41,726 nucleotides of DNA, from NCBI GenBank assembly GCA_934486755.1, contig CAKSQT010000009.1, positions 1 through 41,726 on the forward strand. The letters run 5' to 3'. Positions 7,516-15,488 of the stretch are shown here, one piece after another. Both the position numbers and the translations under genes were made by a program. The notes beneath the pieces are model-generated. The model ran no database searches and was not told where the DNA came from. It saw only the letters and a list, made by a program, of their open reading frames with translations. The stretch comes from an uncultured Eubacteriales bacterium (GTDB lineage: Bacteria; Bacillota; Clostridia; Oscillospirales; Acutalibacteraceae). Each line of letters opens with the position of its first letter. Positions within the stretch are counted from its first letter, which is position 1.

Positions 7516-9342
7516 TTATTCTACCGTAACGGATTTTGCAAGATTCCTCGGCTTATCTATATCGCAGCCTTTATACAAAGCGACATAGTAAGCGTATATC
7601 TGGAAAGGAATAACCTCAACGGACGCCGTGAGCAACGGATGCGTGCGGGGGATATAAATAACCTCTGGCGCCTCGTCGGCTACATCTGCGTGACCCTCAA
7701 CAGCACAGGCAAGAACGTGCGCTCCTCTCGCCTTGACCTCTTTGATATTGCTGAGCAGTTTGTCATAGAGCTTCTCGCAGCAGGCGAGCGCTATTACTAT
7801 CCTGCCTTCCTCTATCAGCGATATTGTGCCGTGCTTTAATTCGCCTGCGGCATACGCTTCGGAGTGGATATAGGAAATCTCTTTAAGTTTGAGCGACGCT
7901 TCAAGTGCCACCGCATAATCTATATTTCTGCCTATGAAGAACAGGGATTCGGGGTCCTTGCAGGTCTTTGCCATTTCCTTTATTCTGTCTTCCTGCAATA
8001 TGACCTTTTCTATTTTTTCGGGCAGCAGGCGTATCTCGTCAAACACCTTTTCTATTTCGGCGCTGTCCATAGAGCCGAGTATCCTTGCCGCCCATACGGC
8101 AAAGAGATACAGAACGGACAGCTGAGTAGAATACCCCTTTGTGGTAGCAACCGCTATTTCGGGACCTGCCCAAGTATAGATAACATCATCAGACGCCTTT
8201 GCAATGGAACTGCCCACCACATTGACTATTGATATAACGTGTGAGCCGTGCGCCTTTGCTTCCCTGAGCGCGGCAAGCGTGTCTGCCGTTTCACCCGACT
8301 GACTGATTATTATTGTGAGCGTTTTATCGTCTATTATCGGATTTCTGTATCTGAACTCACTTGCAAGGTCGGCGTTGGTAGGTATTCTGAGCATTTCCTC
8401 AAAAACATATTTGCCGACCATTCCCGCGTGATATGCCGAACCGCACGCAACTATTTCAATGCGGTTTATTGTTTTGAGCTTTTCGGCAGTTAATTTAAGC
8501 CCGTCAAAAACAATGTCTCTGCCGTGAATACGGCTTTCAACGGTTTGAGATACCGCGTTCGGCTGTTCAACTATCTCTTTCATCATAAAATGATTGTAAC
8601 CGCCCTTTTCGGCAGCCTCAACATTCCAATCTATATGAGAGATCTTGCAGTCAACGGGATTTTTGTCACTGTCAAAAATTTTGACGCCGTCTGGAGTTAA
8701 AAAGGCAATTTCCTTATCCTCTAAATACACTATATCCCTTGTGCTTGATACTATTGCCGTAACATCGGACGCTATATAATTCGCATCGTCGGAAATGCCG
8801 ATTATAAGCGGACTAAATTTTCTGACGGCAACAAGCGTATCCGGGAGATCGGCACAGATTATGCCGAGAGCATAGGAGCCTTCAAGCCTTGCGACGGTTT
8901 TTGCTACGGTGTCAAGCAGATCGCCGTTGTAATACTTAGCCAAAAGCTGCGGCACAACCTCCGAGTCGGTCTCGCTTGCAAATTCGACTCCCTCGGATAT
9001 AAGCTCCGCTCTTAAAGCGGCGTAGTTTTCGATTATTCCGTTGTGAACAACGGCAAAACGTCCGTCCGCGCTCAAATGAGGATGGGCATTTTCAAACGAA
9101 GGAACGCCGTGCGTCGCCCAACGCGTATGTCCTATACCTACATTACCGCAGATACCGTCGCCGTTGTTTGTCCTATCTCTTAAATCGCTAATTCGTTTTA
9201 CTGTTTTAACGGTCTTTATTTCGCCGTCTTTAAGTACGGCTATTCCCGCAGAGTCATAACCCCTGTATTCAAGCCTTTCAAGTCCGTCAAGCAAAAAGCC
9301 CGACGCGTTATTCTTACCTGTAAAACCAACAATTCCGCACAT
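7516..9342 (-). CDS. glmS: Glutamine-fructose-6-phosphate aminotransferase (isomerising)
   Basis: 608 aa. It makes glucosamine-6-phosphate from fructose-6-phosphate and glutamine, feeding cell-wall and polysaccharide synthesis. The protein starts MCGIVGFTG, where Cys2, exposed after Met removal, is the amidotransferase nucleophile. GHTRWATHG and the SETDSE region of the N-terminal Ntn domain follow, then two SIS sugar-isomerase domains (SQSGETADT; the C-terminal DKPRNLAKSVTVE is characteristic). The open frame continues upstream to 9558, but that extension is untranslated structured leader. The ATG at 9342 has AAAGGTG upstream and gives the required Met-Cys N-terminus. A glmS ribozyme lies upstream (9621-9765), so expression is repressed by the product. 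The 280-nt gap between ribozyme and start codon is unusually long. Confidence 0.97.
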   Translation of the reverse strand: MCGIVGFTGKNNASGFLLDGLERLEYRGYDSAGIAVLKDGEIKTVKTVKRISDLRDRTNNGDGICGNVGIGHTRWATHGVPSFENAHPHLSADGRFAVVHNGIIENYAALRAELISEGVEFASETDSEVVPQLLAKYYNGDLLDTVAKTVARLEGSYALGIICADLPDTLVAVRKFSPLIIGISDDANYIASDVTAIVSSTRDIVYLEDKEIAFLTPDGVKIFDSDKNPVDCKISHIDWNVEAAEKGGYNHFMMKEIVEQPNAVSQTVESRIHGRDIVFDGLKLTAEKLKTINRIEIVACGSAYHAGMVGKYVFEEMLRIPTNADLASEFRYRNPIIDDKTLTIIISQSGETADTLAALREAKAHGSHVISIVNVVGSSIAKASDDVIYTWAGPEIAVATTKGYSTQLSVLYLFAVWAARILGSMDSAEIEKVFDEIRLLPEKIEKVILQEDRIKEMAKTCKDPESLFFIGRNIDYAVALEASLKLKEISYIHSEAYAAGELKHGTISLIEEGRIVIALACCEKLYDKLLSNIKEVKARGAHVLACAVEGHADVADEAPEVIYIPRTHPLLTASVEVIPFQIYAYYVALYKGCDIDKPRNLAKSVTVE

Positions 9343-9360
9343 AAAAAATACACCTTTCCG

Positions 9361-9598
9361 CAGTATGTGCGCAGGTGTAAAAAGAGTACACTTAACGCAA
9401 CAGAACCCTAACCCGTCACGCCTACGAAACAAAACTTTCAGTTTCGATAGGTTAAAAGTTTCTGCCGCTTTAATTTTATTTGCCTTGCAAAAATAAACGC
9501 AAAGCCGCAATCTAAAAGGCGGCGAGCGAAACCGTGGCAGGTTCAAACCCTGTCGCACTAATAAAACGAATCAAAAAATCCGAATCCCGCACATACTG
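9361..9598 (-). other. Structured leader insertion between glmS ribozyme and glmS (unknown RNA)
   Basis: A 238-bp stretch bounded by a perfect 11-bp inverted repeat, CAGTATGTGCG (9361-9371) and CGCACATACTG (9588-9598). Inside are several local hairpins: GTGTA/TACAC (about 9374-9391); CCTACGAAAC paired with GTTTCGATAGG with one bulge (9421-9451); GCCGC/GCGGC (about 9504-9523); and, on the plus strand, a tRNA T-arm-like hairpin GGCAGGTTCAAACCCTGTC (9536-9554). In the glmS transcript the 3' strand of the outer stem ends about 10 nt from the glmS ribosome site. I cannot assign it to a known RNA family. It could be a separate small RNA on either strand, an inserted repeat, or a true part of the leader. 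The strand given is that of glmS transcription. Confidence 0.45.
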
Positions 9599-9620
9599 TT
9601 TAAAATAAAATGTTTTAATT

Positions 9621-9765
9621 TGGCATAGCGAATACCTTTGTTACGGAATTACTCCCGATTTTTAAGTATCCGTTTACGATATGTCTACCGTGGGGCATCC
9701 GCCGAATATTTCGATGCTCCCCAACCTCGTCAACCGCTATGCCACTATGTACGGTCCCGGCGCTT
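9621..9765 (-). promoter_or_regulatory. glmS ribozyme (glucosamine-6-phosphate-activated)
   Basis: Minus strand. The cleavage-site core AGCGCC is at 9764-9759. The closing stem GGCATAGCG (from about 9743) pairs with CGCTATGCC ending at 9622. The pseudoknot core GACGAGGTTGGGG...ATCGAAATATTCGGCGGATGCCCC (about 9736-9685) matches the conserved TCGGCGGATGCC segment, and GGAGTAATTCCGTAACAAAGG lies near the 3' end. When glucosamine-6-phosphate is abundant the RNA cleaves itself and the glmS message is degraded. The gene downstream is glmS, as expected. No convincing sigma-A promoter could be placed upstream. Confidence 0.93.
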
Positions 9766-9910
9766 AAATTTAATATAAAGGGGTTTTCCTTTCATTTTAT
9801 TTATGGCATATTATCCCCCGTAACGAATGAAATTACAGTCCGTTACTAATACATATTACTATACACACCGCAAAATGTCAAACATTTTTGTTATATCGGC
9901 AATAGTCTTC

Positions 9911-9939
9911 TTGACAATAAAACGGCGATATGATAACAT
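9911..9939 (+). promoter_or_regulatory. Promoter of the Wzz/BY-kinase pair
   Basis: TTGACA (9911-9916), 17-nt spacer, TAACAT (9934-9939), 37 nt upstream of the chosen ATG at 9977. Its place inside the longer open frame argues against the upstream start. Confidence 0.55.
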
Positions 9940-9976
9940 AATTAATACAGAATTTTTATCTATGAGGGCATCAAAG

Positions 9977-10720
9977 ATGTATAATAATAACAACAACTCT
10001 TCTCAGGAAAACGCATTTGATTTGAGGGAATACATATACGTTCTGCTTGACAAATGGTACATAGCGGCGATACTGTGTTTTGTATCGGTCTTTCTTTCAT
10101 TTACGGTTACAAAATTTTTCATTTCTTCAAAATATACTTCAACGGCAAAAATATATATTATGAACAATGAAACCCAGACCTTTAACTCGCAGGATATTTC
10201 GGTTTCCTCATATCTTGCAAAGGACTATGAGGAATTTATAGTTGACCGCTCGGTTCTTGAAGTCGTTATCGACGAGCTTAATCTTAACTGCTCATATGAG
10301 AGTCTTAAATCGTCAATCGGTATAAAGAATCCTGAAAACACACGTATAATTGAGATAAGCGTGGTAACGGGCAACGCAGAGCAGTCAAAGCGGATTGCAG
10401 ACTGCGTATGCAAGGTGTCAATAGACAAAATAACCGAGCTTATGGGCGTTGACCGCGCGAAGGTATTCCGTGACGGTAATCTGCCCAAAGGTCCGTCGTC
10501 TCCCGTAATGTCAAAAAATCTGCTTGTCGGATTTTTAATCGGTTTGGCGGCGTCGCTTGCCGTTGTGTTCGTTTACTATTTCGTTGACGATAAAATAAAG
10601 GGACCGAAAGATGTTGAAAAATACCTCGGAATATCGCTTTTAGGCGTAATTCCCTACAACAAACAGCGAAACCGCAGTAAAACTGCCGACCGTACCCGTC
10701 GGCACAATGCCGTAAGATAG
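9977..10720 (+). CDS. Wzz/YveK-type capsular polysaccharide chain-length and kinase-modulator protein
   Basis: 247 aa from the ATG at 9977, chosen because GAGGG lies 8 nt upstream and because the sigma-A promoter lies inside the longer frame that opens at 9827. Architecture is typical of the Wzz family: a short cytosolic asparagine-rich N-terminus, a membrane segment (WYIAAILCFVSVFLSF), an extracellular region of about 120 residues, a second membrane segment (LLVGFLIGLAASLAVVFVYY), and a short basic cytosolic tail. In Firmicutes such proteins activate a partner tyrosine kinase and set polysaccharide chain length. The kinase gene follows after 11 bp, confirming the pair. No capsule genes follow, so the polysaccharide it controls must be encoded elsewhere or be made in part by the glycosyltransferase at 4622-7336. 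Confidence 0.85.
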   Translation: MYNNNNNSSQENAFDLREYIYVLLDKWYIAAILCFVSVFLSFTVTKFFISSKYTSTAKIYIMNNETQTFNSQDISVSSYLAKDYEEFIVDRSVLEVVIDELNLNCSYESLKSSIGIKNPENTRIIEISVVTGNAEQSKRIADCVCKVSIDKITELMGVDRAKVFRDGNLPKGPSSPVMSKNLLVGFLIGLAASLAVVFVYYFVDDKIKGPKDVEKYLGISLLGVIPYNKQRNRSKTADRTRRHNAVR

Positions 10721-10731
10721 GGGGATTTTAA

Positions 10732-11466
10732 ATGCCTAACGATATTTTATCAAGTGAAATTCAAAGCAGCGCAGGAAAGGTTGCCTTTAATTCAAGCTCG
10801 GCAAAGGATTATGCGACCAGCGAGTCGTATAAGACCCTGCGTACGAATATTCTTTTCAGCGGTGTTGATATTAAATCAATAGTAATTACCAGCTGCCGCG
10901 AGAACGAGGGAAAAAGCACTATTTCCACCGAGCTTTCCCAAAGCCTTGCCGAAAGCGGCAAAAGGACTATTCTTATAGACGCGGACCTGAGAAAATCGGA
11001 AATGCTCCGCCAGAACGGACGGGGACGGGAAATAAACGGTCTTTCGGAGCTTCTGTCGGGTCAATGCACGCTCGAACAGGTTGTTTACAACACAAACGAG
11101 CCCAATTTTGACGTTATTTTTTGCGGACATTATCCGCCTAACCCCGTAGAGCTTTTAGGCTCGGGCAAATTTGAACAGCTTGTGTCGGATTTCAAGAAAA
11201 TTTACGATTATATAATTATAGATTCCCCGCCGCTCGGTGCGGTTATAGATGCCGCCGTCATAGCGTCATACTGCGACGGAGCAATTCTTGTTATAACCGA
11301 CGGTAAGATTAGCTATCACGAAGCCAACAATGTAAAAGAACAGATACTTAAAAGCGGCTGTAAGCTGTTAGGCGCTGTGCTGAACGACACGGAACCGCGC
11401 CGTTCAAGCTATTACAAAAGATATTACAAGGGCTCGGAATACAAGTACTCCGCCGAGTACAAATAA
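10732..11466 (+). CDS. CpsD/YwqD-type bacterial tyrosine kinase
   Basis: 244 aa. BY-kinase fold: Walker A in SCRENEGKST (about 54-63), Walker A' in LIDADLR (about 81-87), Walker B in YIIIDSPP (about 160-168). The C-terminal 20 residues hold seven tyrosines, the autophosphorylation cluster of this family. It phosphorylates itself and polysaccharide-synthesis proteins at the membrane, and needs the adjacent Wzz-like protein for activity. A ribosome site GGGGGA precedes the ATG. It is followed at once by a strong terminator, so the operon has only two genes. Confidence 0.92.
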   Translation: MPNDILSSEIQSSAGKVAFNSSSAKDYATSESYKTLRTNILFSGVDIKSIVITSCRENEGKSTISTELSQSLAESGKRTILIDADLRKSEMLRQNGRGREINGLSELLSGQCTLEQVVYNTNEPNFDVIFCGHYPPNPVELLGSGKFEQLVSDFKKIYDYIIIDSPPLGAVIDAAVIASYCDGAILVITDGKISYHEANNVKEQILKSGCKLLGAVLNDTEPRRSSYYKRYYKGSEYKYSAEYK

Positions 11467-11482
11467 GATACAGAAAGCACAA

Positions 11483-11514
11483 ACAACCCCGCTCAGCCGA
11501 GCGGGGTTGTTTTT
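11483..11514 (+). terminator. Terminator between BY-kinase and thrS (bidirectional)
   Basis: Perfect 12-bp stem ACAACCCCGCTC / GAGCGGGGTTGT with loop AGCC and a TTTTT tail on the plus strand. thrS ends 8 bp away on the other strand and may use the same hairpin. Confidence 0.85.
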
Positions 11515-11521
11515 ACAAAAA

Positions 11522-13468
11522 TCACTTTATTATTCTTTCGTCAATTTCCTTTTTGGCGCGTGCTATAAAGTCTTCAACGCTCATAGCACCGAGGTCGCCG
11601 TTTTCTCCTCTTTTTCTTACCGAGAGGGTCTTGCTTTCAACCTCGTTATCGCCGACTATCAGCATATACGGCACTTTTTGCAGTCTTGCCTCGCGAATCT
11701 TGTAACCGATCTTTTCATTTCGGTCGTCAAGCTCAACACGCATACCCACGTCTTCAAGCTGTTTCTTGATTTCATAAGCATAATCCGCGTGCCTGTCGGC
11801 AATGGGAAGTATCTTCACCTGAACGGGTGCCAGCCACATCGGGAACGCGCCTGCGTATTTTTCTATGAGCAAAGCAAGCGTTCTCTCATAACAGCCGATA
11901 GAGGTTCGGTGTATAATATACGGATTCTTTTTCTGACCGTCGCGGTCGACATATTCCATACCGAACTTTTCGGCAAGCATCTGGTCGATCTGAATTGTTA
12001 TAAGCGTATCTTCCTTGCCGTAAACGTTCTTTATCTGAATGTCGAGCTTAGGACCGTAGAACGCCGCTTCGTCAATACCTATTGTATAGGGAATCTGCAA
12101 ATGGTCGAGAATTTTTGACATAATACCCTGTGCCTCGTCCCATTGCTCGGGAGTGCCTATATACTTTTCGCGGTTGTTAGGATCCCATTGCGAGAAACGG
12201 TACGAAACGTCTTCATACAAGCCGAGCGTTTTAAGCATATATATAGCAAGTTCCAGACAGCTTTTGAACTCCTGTTCAAGCTGTTCGGGGGTACACATAA
12301 GGTGACCCTCCGATATAGTGAACTGGCGGACTCTTATAAGACCGTGCATTTCGCCGCTGTCCTCATTGCGGAAAAGCGTCGAAGTTTCGTCATATCTCAG
12401 CGGCAGATCGCGGTATGAGCGCGCGCGGTTAAGATATGCCTGATATTGGAACGGGCAGGTCATAGGACGCAGGGCAAAGCACTCCTTAGTTTCGTCCTCA
12501 GGATCGCCCAAAACAAACATTCCGTCAAGATAGTGGTCCCAGTGTCCCGAGAGCTTGTAAAGCTCACGTTTAGCCATATACGGAGTTTTGGTAAGCTGCC
12601 AACCTCTGCGTGCTTCCTCGTCCTCGACAAAGCGCTGCAATATCTGTATTATCTTTGCGCCCTTGGGCAGAAGTATCGGCAGACCCTGACCGATTATATC
12701 AACCGTTGTGAACAGTTCAAGCTCGCGGCCGAGTTTGTTGTGGTCGCGTTTTTTGGCTTCTTCAAGCATATTCAAATGCGCTTCAAGCTCGCTTGCCTTC
12801 GGGAAAGCGGTTCCGTATATACGGCAGAGCATTTTTTTGCTTGAATCGCCGCGCCAATACGCTCCCGTTGCCGAGGTGAGTTTGAAAGCCTTAACGGCGC
12901 CCGTGCTCATAAGGTGTGCGCCCGCGCACAGGTCGGTAAATTCGCCCTGTGAATAAAAGCTGATTTCCTCGCCCTCGGGAATGTCCTCGGCAAGCTCGAC
13001 CTTGTAAGGCTCGTCTTTATCCTTGAAATATTTTACCGCGTCATCCCGTGACATAGCGTGTCTTTCAAGTTTAATGTCTTCCTTGACAATCTTTTTCATC
13101 TCCGCTTCGATTTTAAGAAGATCGTCGGGAGTAAACTTGGTGTCAACATCAAAATCGTAATAAAATCCGTCGTCAACCGCGGGTCCTATCGCAAGTTTTG
13201 CATCGGGATAAAGCCTCTTTACCGCCTGCGCCATTATGTGAGATGCGGTGTGACGGAAGGTGCGGCGGCCGTACTCATCGTCAAAGGTCAGTATTTCAAG
13301 CGTGCAATCCTTTGTAATGGGGGTTCTAAGGTCAACGTTTTCTCCGTCCACCCTTGCGGCGCAGGCGGCTCGGGCAAGACCCATACTGATAGATTTGGCG
13401 GCGTCATAAGCGGTAAGCCCGTTTTCAAGCTCTAACACACTGCCGTCCTTTAAAGTAACTTTAATCAT
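11522..13468 (-). CDS. thrS: Threonine-tRNA ligase
   Basis: 648 aa, full length. It charges tRNA-Thr with threonine in the cytosol. The N-terminal TGS domain (about 1-60) starts MIKVTLKDGSVLELENG. The editing/SAD domain follows, with HTASHIMAQAVKRLYP and the second His/Cys site near FTDLCAGAHL. The class II catalytic core has the zinc Cys in MTCPFQYQAYL, motif 2 around RYDETSTLFRNEDSG, and motif 3 with the arginine in CYERTLALLIEKYAG. The C-terminal anticodon-binding domain begins APVQVKILPIADRH. The ribosome site is AAAGGAAC. A T-box leader with terminator lies directly upstream (13490-13725), so expression rises when tRNA-Thr is uncharged. Confidence 0.97.
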   Translation of the reverse strand: MIKVTLKDGSVLELENGLTAYDAAKSISMGLARAACAARVDGENVDLRTPITKDCTLEILTFDDEYGRRTFRHTASHIMAQAVKRLYPDAKLAIGPAVDDGFYYDFDVDTKFTPDDLLKIEAEMKKIVKEDIKLERHAMSRDDAVKYFKDKDEPYKVELAEDIPEGEEISFYSQGEFTDLCAGAHLMSTGAVKAFKLTSATGAYWRGDSSKKMLCRIYGTAFPKASELEAHLNMLEEAKKRDHNKLGRELELFTTVDIIGQGLPILLPKGAKIIQILQRFVEDEEARRGWQLTKTPYMAKRELYKLSGHWDHYLDGMFVLGDPEDETKECFALRPMTCPFQYQAYLNRARSYRDLPLRYDETSTLFRNEDSGEMHGLIRVRQFTISEGHLMCTPEQLEQEFKSCLELAIYMLKTLGLYEDVSYRFSQWDPNNREKYIGTPEQWDEAQGIMSKILDHLQIPYTIGIDEAAFYGPKLDIQIKNVYGKEDTLITIQIDQMLAEKFGMEYVDRDGQKKNPYIIHRTSIGCYERTLALLIEKYAGAFPMWLAPVQVKILPIADRHADYAYEIKKQLEDVGMRVELDDRNEKIGYKIREARLQKVPYMLIVGDNEVESKTLSVRKRGENGDLGAMSVEDFIARAKKEIDERIIK

Positions 13469-13489
13469 TTTAACCGTTCCTTTCTTAAT

Positions 13490-13725
13490 AAAAAACAGCC
13501 CCGTCCCTTAAAAAGGGACGAAGCTGAAAAATCTCCGTGTTTCCACCCAAATTCCGTTTTAAAAACGGCACTCATTACCCTTTAACGCAGGTCAAACGTC
13601 CGTGTTGCTACCCACGGCGCTCAGAGGCGGTGTTCGCCCTTTCCTACCCTGCGCGGCTTTCAGCCGACGGCGCGCGCTCTCTTTAAAGGATTCTGTAAAA
13701 GGTTACTGTCCTCATCAATGCTTTA
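13490..13725 (-). promoter_or_regulatory. T-box leader of thrS (threonine specifier)
   Basis: Minus-strand leader filling the 300-bp gap between the lysozyme gene and thrS. The tRNA-acceptor-binding motif GGGTGGAAACACGG (13548-13535) is a variant of the usual GGGTGGTACCGCGG. A terminator follows: stem CAGCTTCGTCCCTT / AAGGGACGGGGCTG (13526-13496) and then TTTTTT. Upstream, a long stem I includes the bulge sequence CAGTAACC, the GAAAGGGCGAACACCGCC arm and many GC-rich helices. ACC at 13631-13629 sits where the specifier codon is expected and encodes threonine, matching the gene. Confidence 0.88.
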
Positions 13726-13732
13726 CATAGAA

Positions 13733-13761
13733 ATAATAACTCTTAATTTACCTTATGTCAA
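13733..13761 (-). promoter_or_regulatory. Promoter of the T-box-thrS transcript
   Basis: Minus strand TTGACA (13761-13756), 17-nt spacer, TATTAT (13738-13733). It lies within 10 bp of the stop of the upstream lysozyme gene, and no terminator separates them. Confidence 0.75.
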
Positions 13762-13768
13762 GTATTTT

Positions 13769-15424
13769 TTACTGCAACAGCGATGTTACGGCATATACGA
13801 CCTGACCGTTGAGTTCAAGCCGTGACCAGCCGCGCTTGCTTATTCCCGTTCGCTTGATCGTTTCACCGTTTTTGAGGGTATACACCACCTGCGACTCGGA
13901 AGTGCTCGGCGATGTGCGCAAATAAGTTTCCTCCTTCGCGGTAACGGTATCGTTTACAAGGTCAAATTCCATATCGTATTCCGTCACGGTACTGTCGGGC
14001 TTTACCGACACTACCTCTTGTGACAGGTAGCTTTCTATTGCGTAAACCGTTTTTCCGTTATATTCAAGGCGCGCCCAACCGCTGGTGCTTGTGCCCGTCT
14101 GCGTAACAAATTCGCCGCTTTTAAGGGTATATACCACCTGTGATGAATCGGTATTAGGCGCACTGCGGAGATTTGTTGTCTCCTTGGCCGTAACGCTTTT
14201 ATTAACAAATGTAAACGTCATACCGTACTCGGTTACCGAGGAGGGCGCTGTCGGCTCGGAAGCGGTGTTCGCTTCGTTTGTGAGATAACTTGTTATGGCG
14301 TAAACCGTCTGCCCGTTATATACAAGCCTTGACCAGCCGTTACTGCCTATGCCGTTGCGCTCTACAAATTCGCCGTTTTTTATAGTTGCGGCAATTTCCG
14401 ACTTGGTGCTTGCGGCAACCCTTAAATTTGTTTCTATCTTAGCGGTCACGCTGTCGTTCGCCGCGGTATAAATATTGTCATTTTGCTGCGGAGCCTCGAC
14501 CTCGTCCGCTTTTGACGACGGATTTTTAGCCGCCGCCTTTTCGCGCGTGAAGTACGACACAATCATATCGACATTGCCGTCAACGCCCGATACCTTGCCC
14601 ATATTGGTGTATTGCCACATATCGTATTTTCCGTTATAGTCAGGCTTTTTTGTCGCGGGATACGGCACGGACGGATACCTTGCCACCCATACCATACCGT
14701 TTTTCTCAATGCGCTCGGTATCCCAATATTTCGACGAGGTAAGCTCGCTGTGCGCGGCGTAAAACATAGCCTCGTAACCAAGCTCCTTAACGCGCTTCAT
14801 AAACGCAACCGCATTGTCAGTCCTAACGGAATTGCTCAGTCCGAACATACGGCTGTCGCTGTTAAGGAAGCCCTCGCAGTCATAGACTATCGGGTAGGAA
14901 ATCGGGTATCCCGCAACGGCACCCGCCGTCCATTCCGCCTCCTCGGCGGCTTCCGACTGTGTTTTGGCGGTAGAAAAGAAATAAACGCCTGTGAGTATCC
15001 CGTATTTTTCGGCTTGTTGCAGGTTGTAATCGGCATACGCGTCCTTATAGAGCGTGCCGTTTTCGCCCCTGAACCCTATCCTTATTATCGCAAAGTCAAT
15101 ACCGCTTGACTTTACCTTTTTCCAATCTATTTTGCCCTGCCATTTTGAAACGTCTATACCGTTGGCTTTTCCGTTTTCGTGGTAAAGGTCGTCGGCATTT
15201 ACGTTTGCGCCCTGTTCGGACAGTTCGGTGTTTTCGGGGTCCTCGGCATCGTCAGCCGCGCTTGCGGCGCTCACCGAAATCTGCGTATTTTTACCGTTCT
15301 TTTTGCTTTTGAACATATCGGTTAAAACAAATACAGCCGATATTATCAATACAACCGCCAATACAGCCGCAGCTGCCGTTAATACGGCGCTTTTTTTATC
15401 CGAAAACAGATTTTTAAAACTCAC
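13769..15424 (-). CDS. Membrane-anchored GH25 lysozyme with three SH3 repeats
   Basis: 551 aa, GTG start with AAAGGA upstream. One N-terminal membrane anchor (about 13-36) and a flexible acidic linker (about 45-85) precede a GH25 muramidase domain (about 88-300) that cleaves the glycan strands of peptidoglycan. Key residues: Asp91 in GIDVSKWQG, and Asp182 and Glu184 in IVYDCEG (the family usually has DxE here). Three bacterial SH3-like repeats of about 60 residues follow (about 315-375, 400-460, 490-550), each with a VTAKxxTxLRxxxS segment and a closing VYAITSYL-like strand. They probably bind the cell wall. Likely a wall-remodelling enzyme of the host rather than a phage lysin: it has an anchor and no holin or phage genes nearby. 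Confidence 0.9.
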   Translation of the reverse strand: MSFKNLFSDKKSAVLTAAAAVLAVVLIISAVFVLTDMFKSKKNGKNTQISVSAASAADDAEDPENTELSEQGANVNADDLYHENGKANGIDVSKWQGKIDWKKVKSSGIDFAIIRIGFRGENGTLYKDAYADYNLQQAEKYGILTGVYFFSTAKTQSEAAEEAEWTAGAVAGYPISYPIVYDCEGFLNSDSRMFGLSNSVRTDNAVAFMKRVKELGYEAMFYAAHSELTSSKYWDTERIEKNGMVWVARYPSVPYPATKKPDYNGKYDMWQYTNMGKVSGVDGNVDMIVSYFTREKAAAKNPSSKADEVEAPQQNDNIYTAANDSVTAKIETNLRVAASTKSEIAATIKNGEFVERNGIGSNGWSRLVYNGQTVYAITSYLTNEANTASEPTAPSSVTEYGMTFTFVNKSVTAKETTNLRSAPNTDSSQVVYTLKSGEFVTQTGTSTSGWARLEYNGKTVYAIESYLSQEVVSVKPDSTVTEYDMEFDLVNDTVTAKEETYLRTSPSTSESQVVYTLKNGETIKRTGISKRGWSRLELNGQVVYAVTSLLQ

Positions 15425-15451
15425 GTCTACACCGTCCTTTCCCTAATATAC

Positions 15452-15482
15452 AAAAAAAGGGGCACCGAAATGCCCCTTTTCT
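15452..15482 (-). terminator. Terminator of the aldolase gene
   Basis: Minus strand AAGGGGCA, loop, TGCCCCTT, then a run of seven T. It lies immediately after the aldolase stop codon. Confidence 0.85.
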
Positions 15483-15488
15483 TTACGT

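Noticed and set aside
9343..9558. N-terminal 72-residue extension of the glmS frame
   Set aside because: It covers the structured leader, lacks a ribosome site, and would bury Cys2, which must be N-terminal for amidotransferase activity.
9523..9558. Complete tRNA gene on the plus strand
   Set aside because: Only a T-arm and part of an acceptor strand are present; no D-arm, anticodon arm or matching 5' acceptor at the right distance.
13769..15424. Lysozyme gene considered as a phage endolysin
   Set aside because: It has a membrane anchor and linker, and no holin or phage structural genes are nearby.
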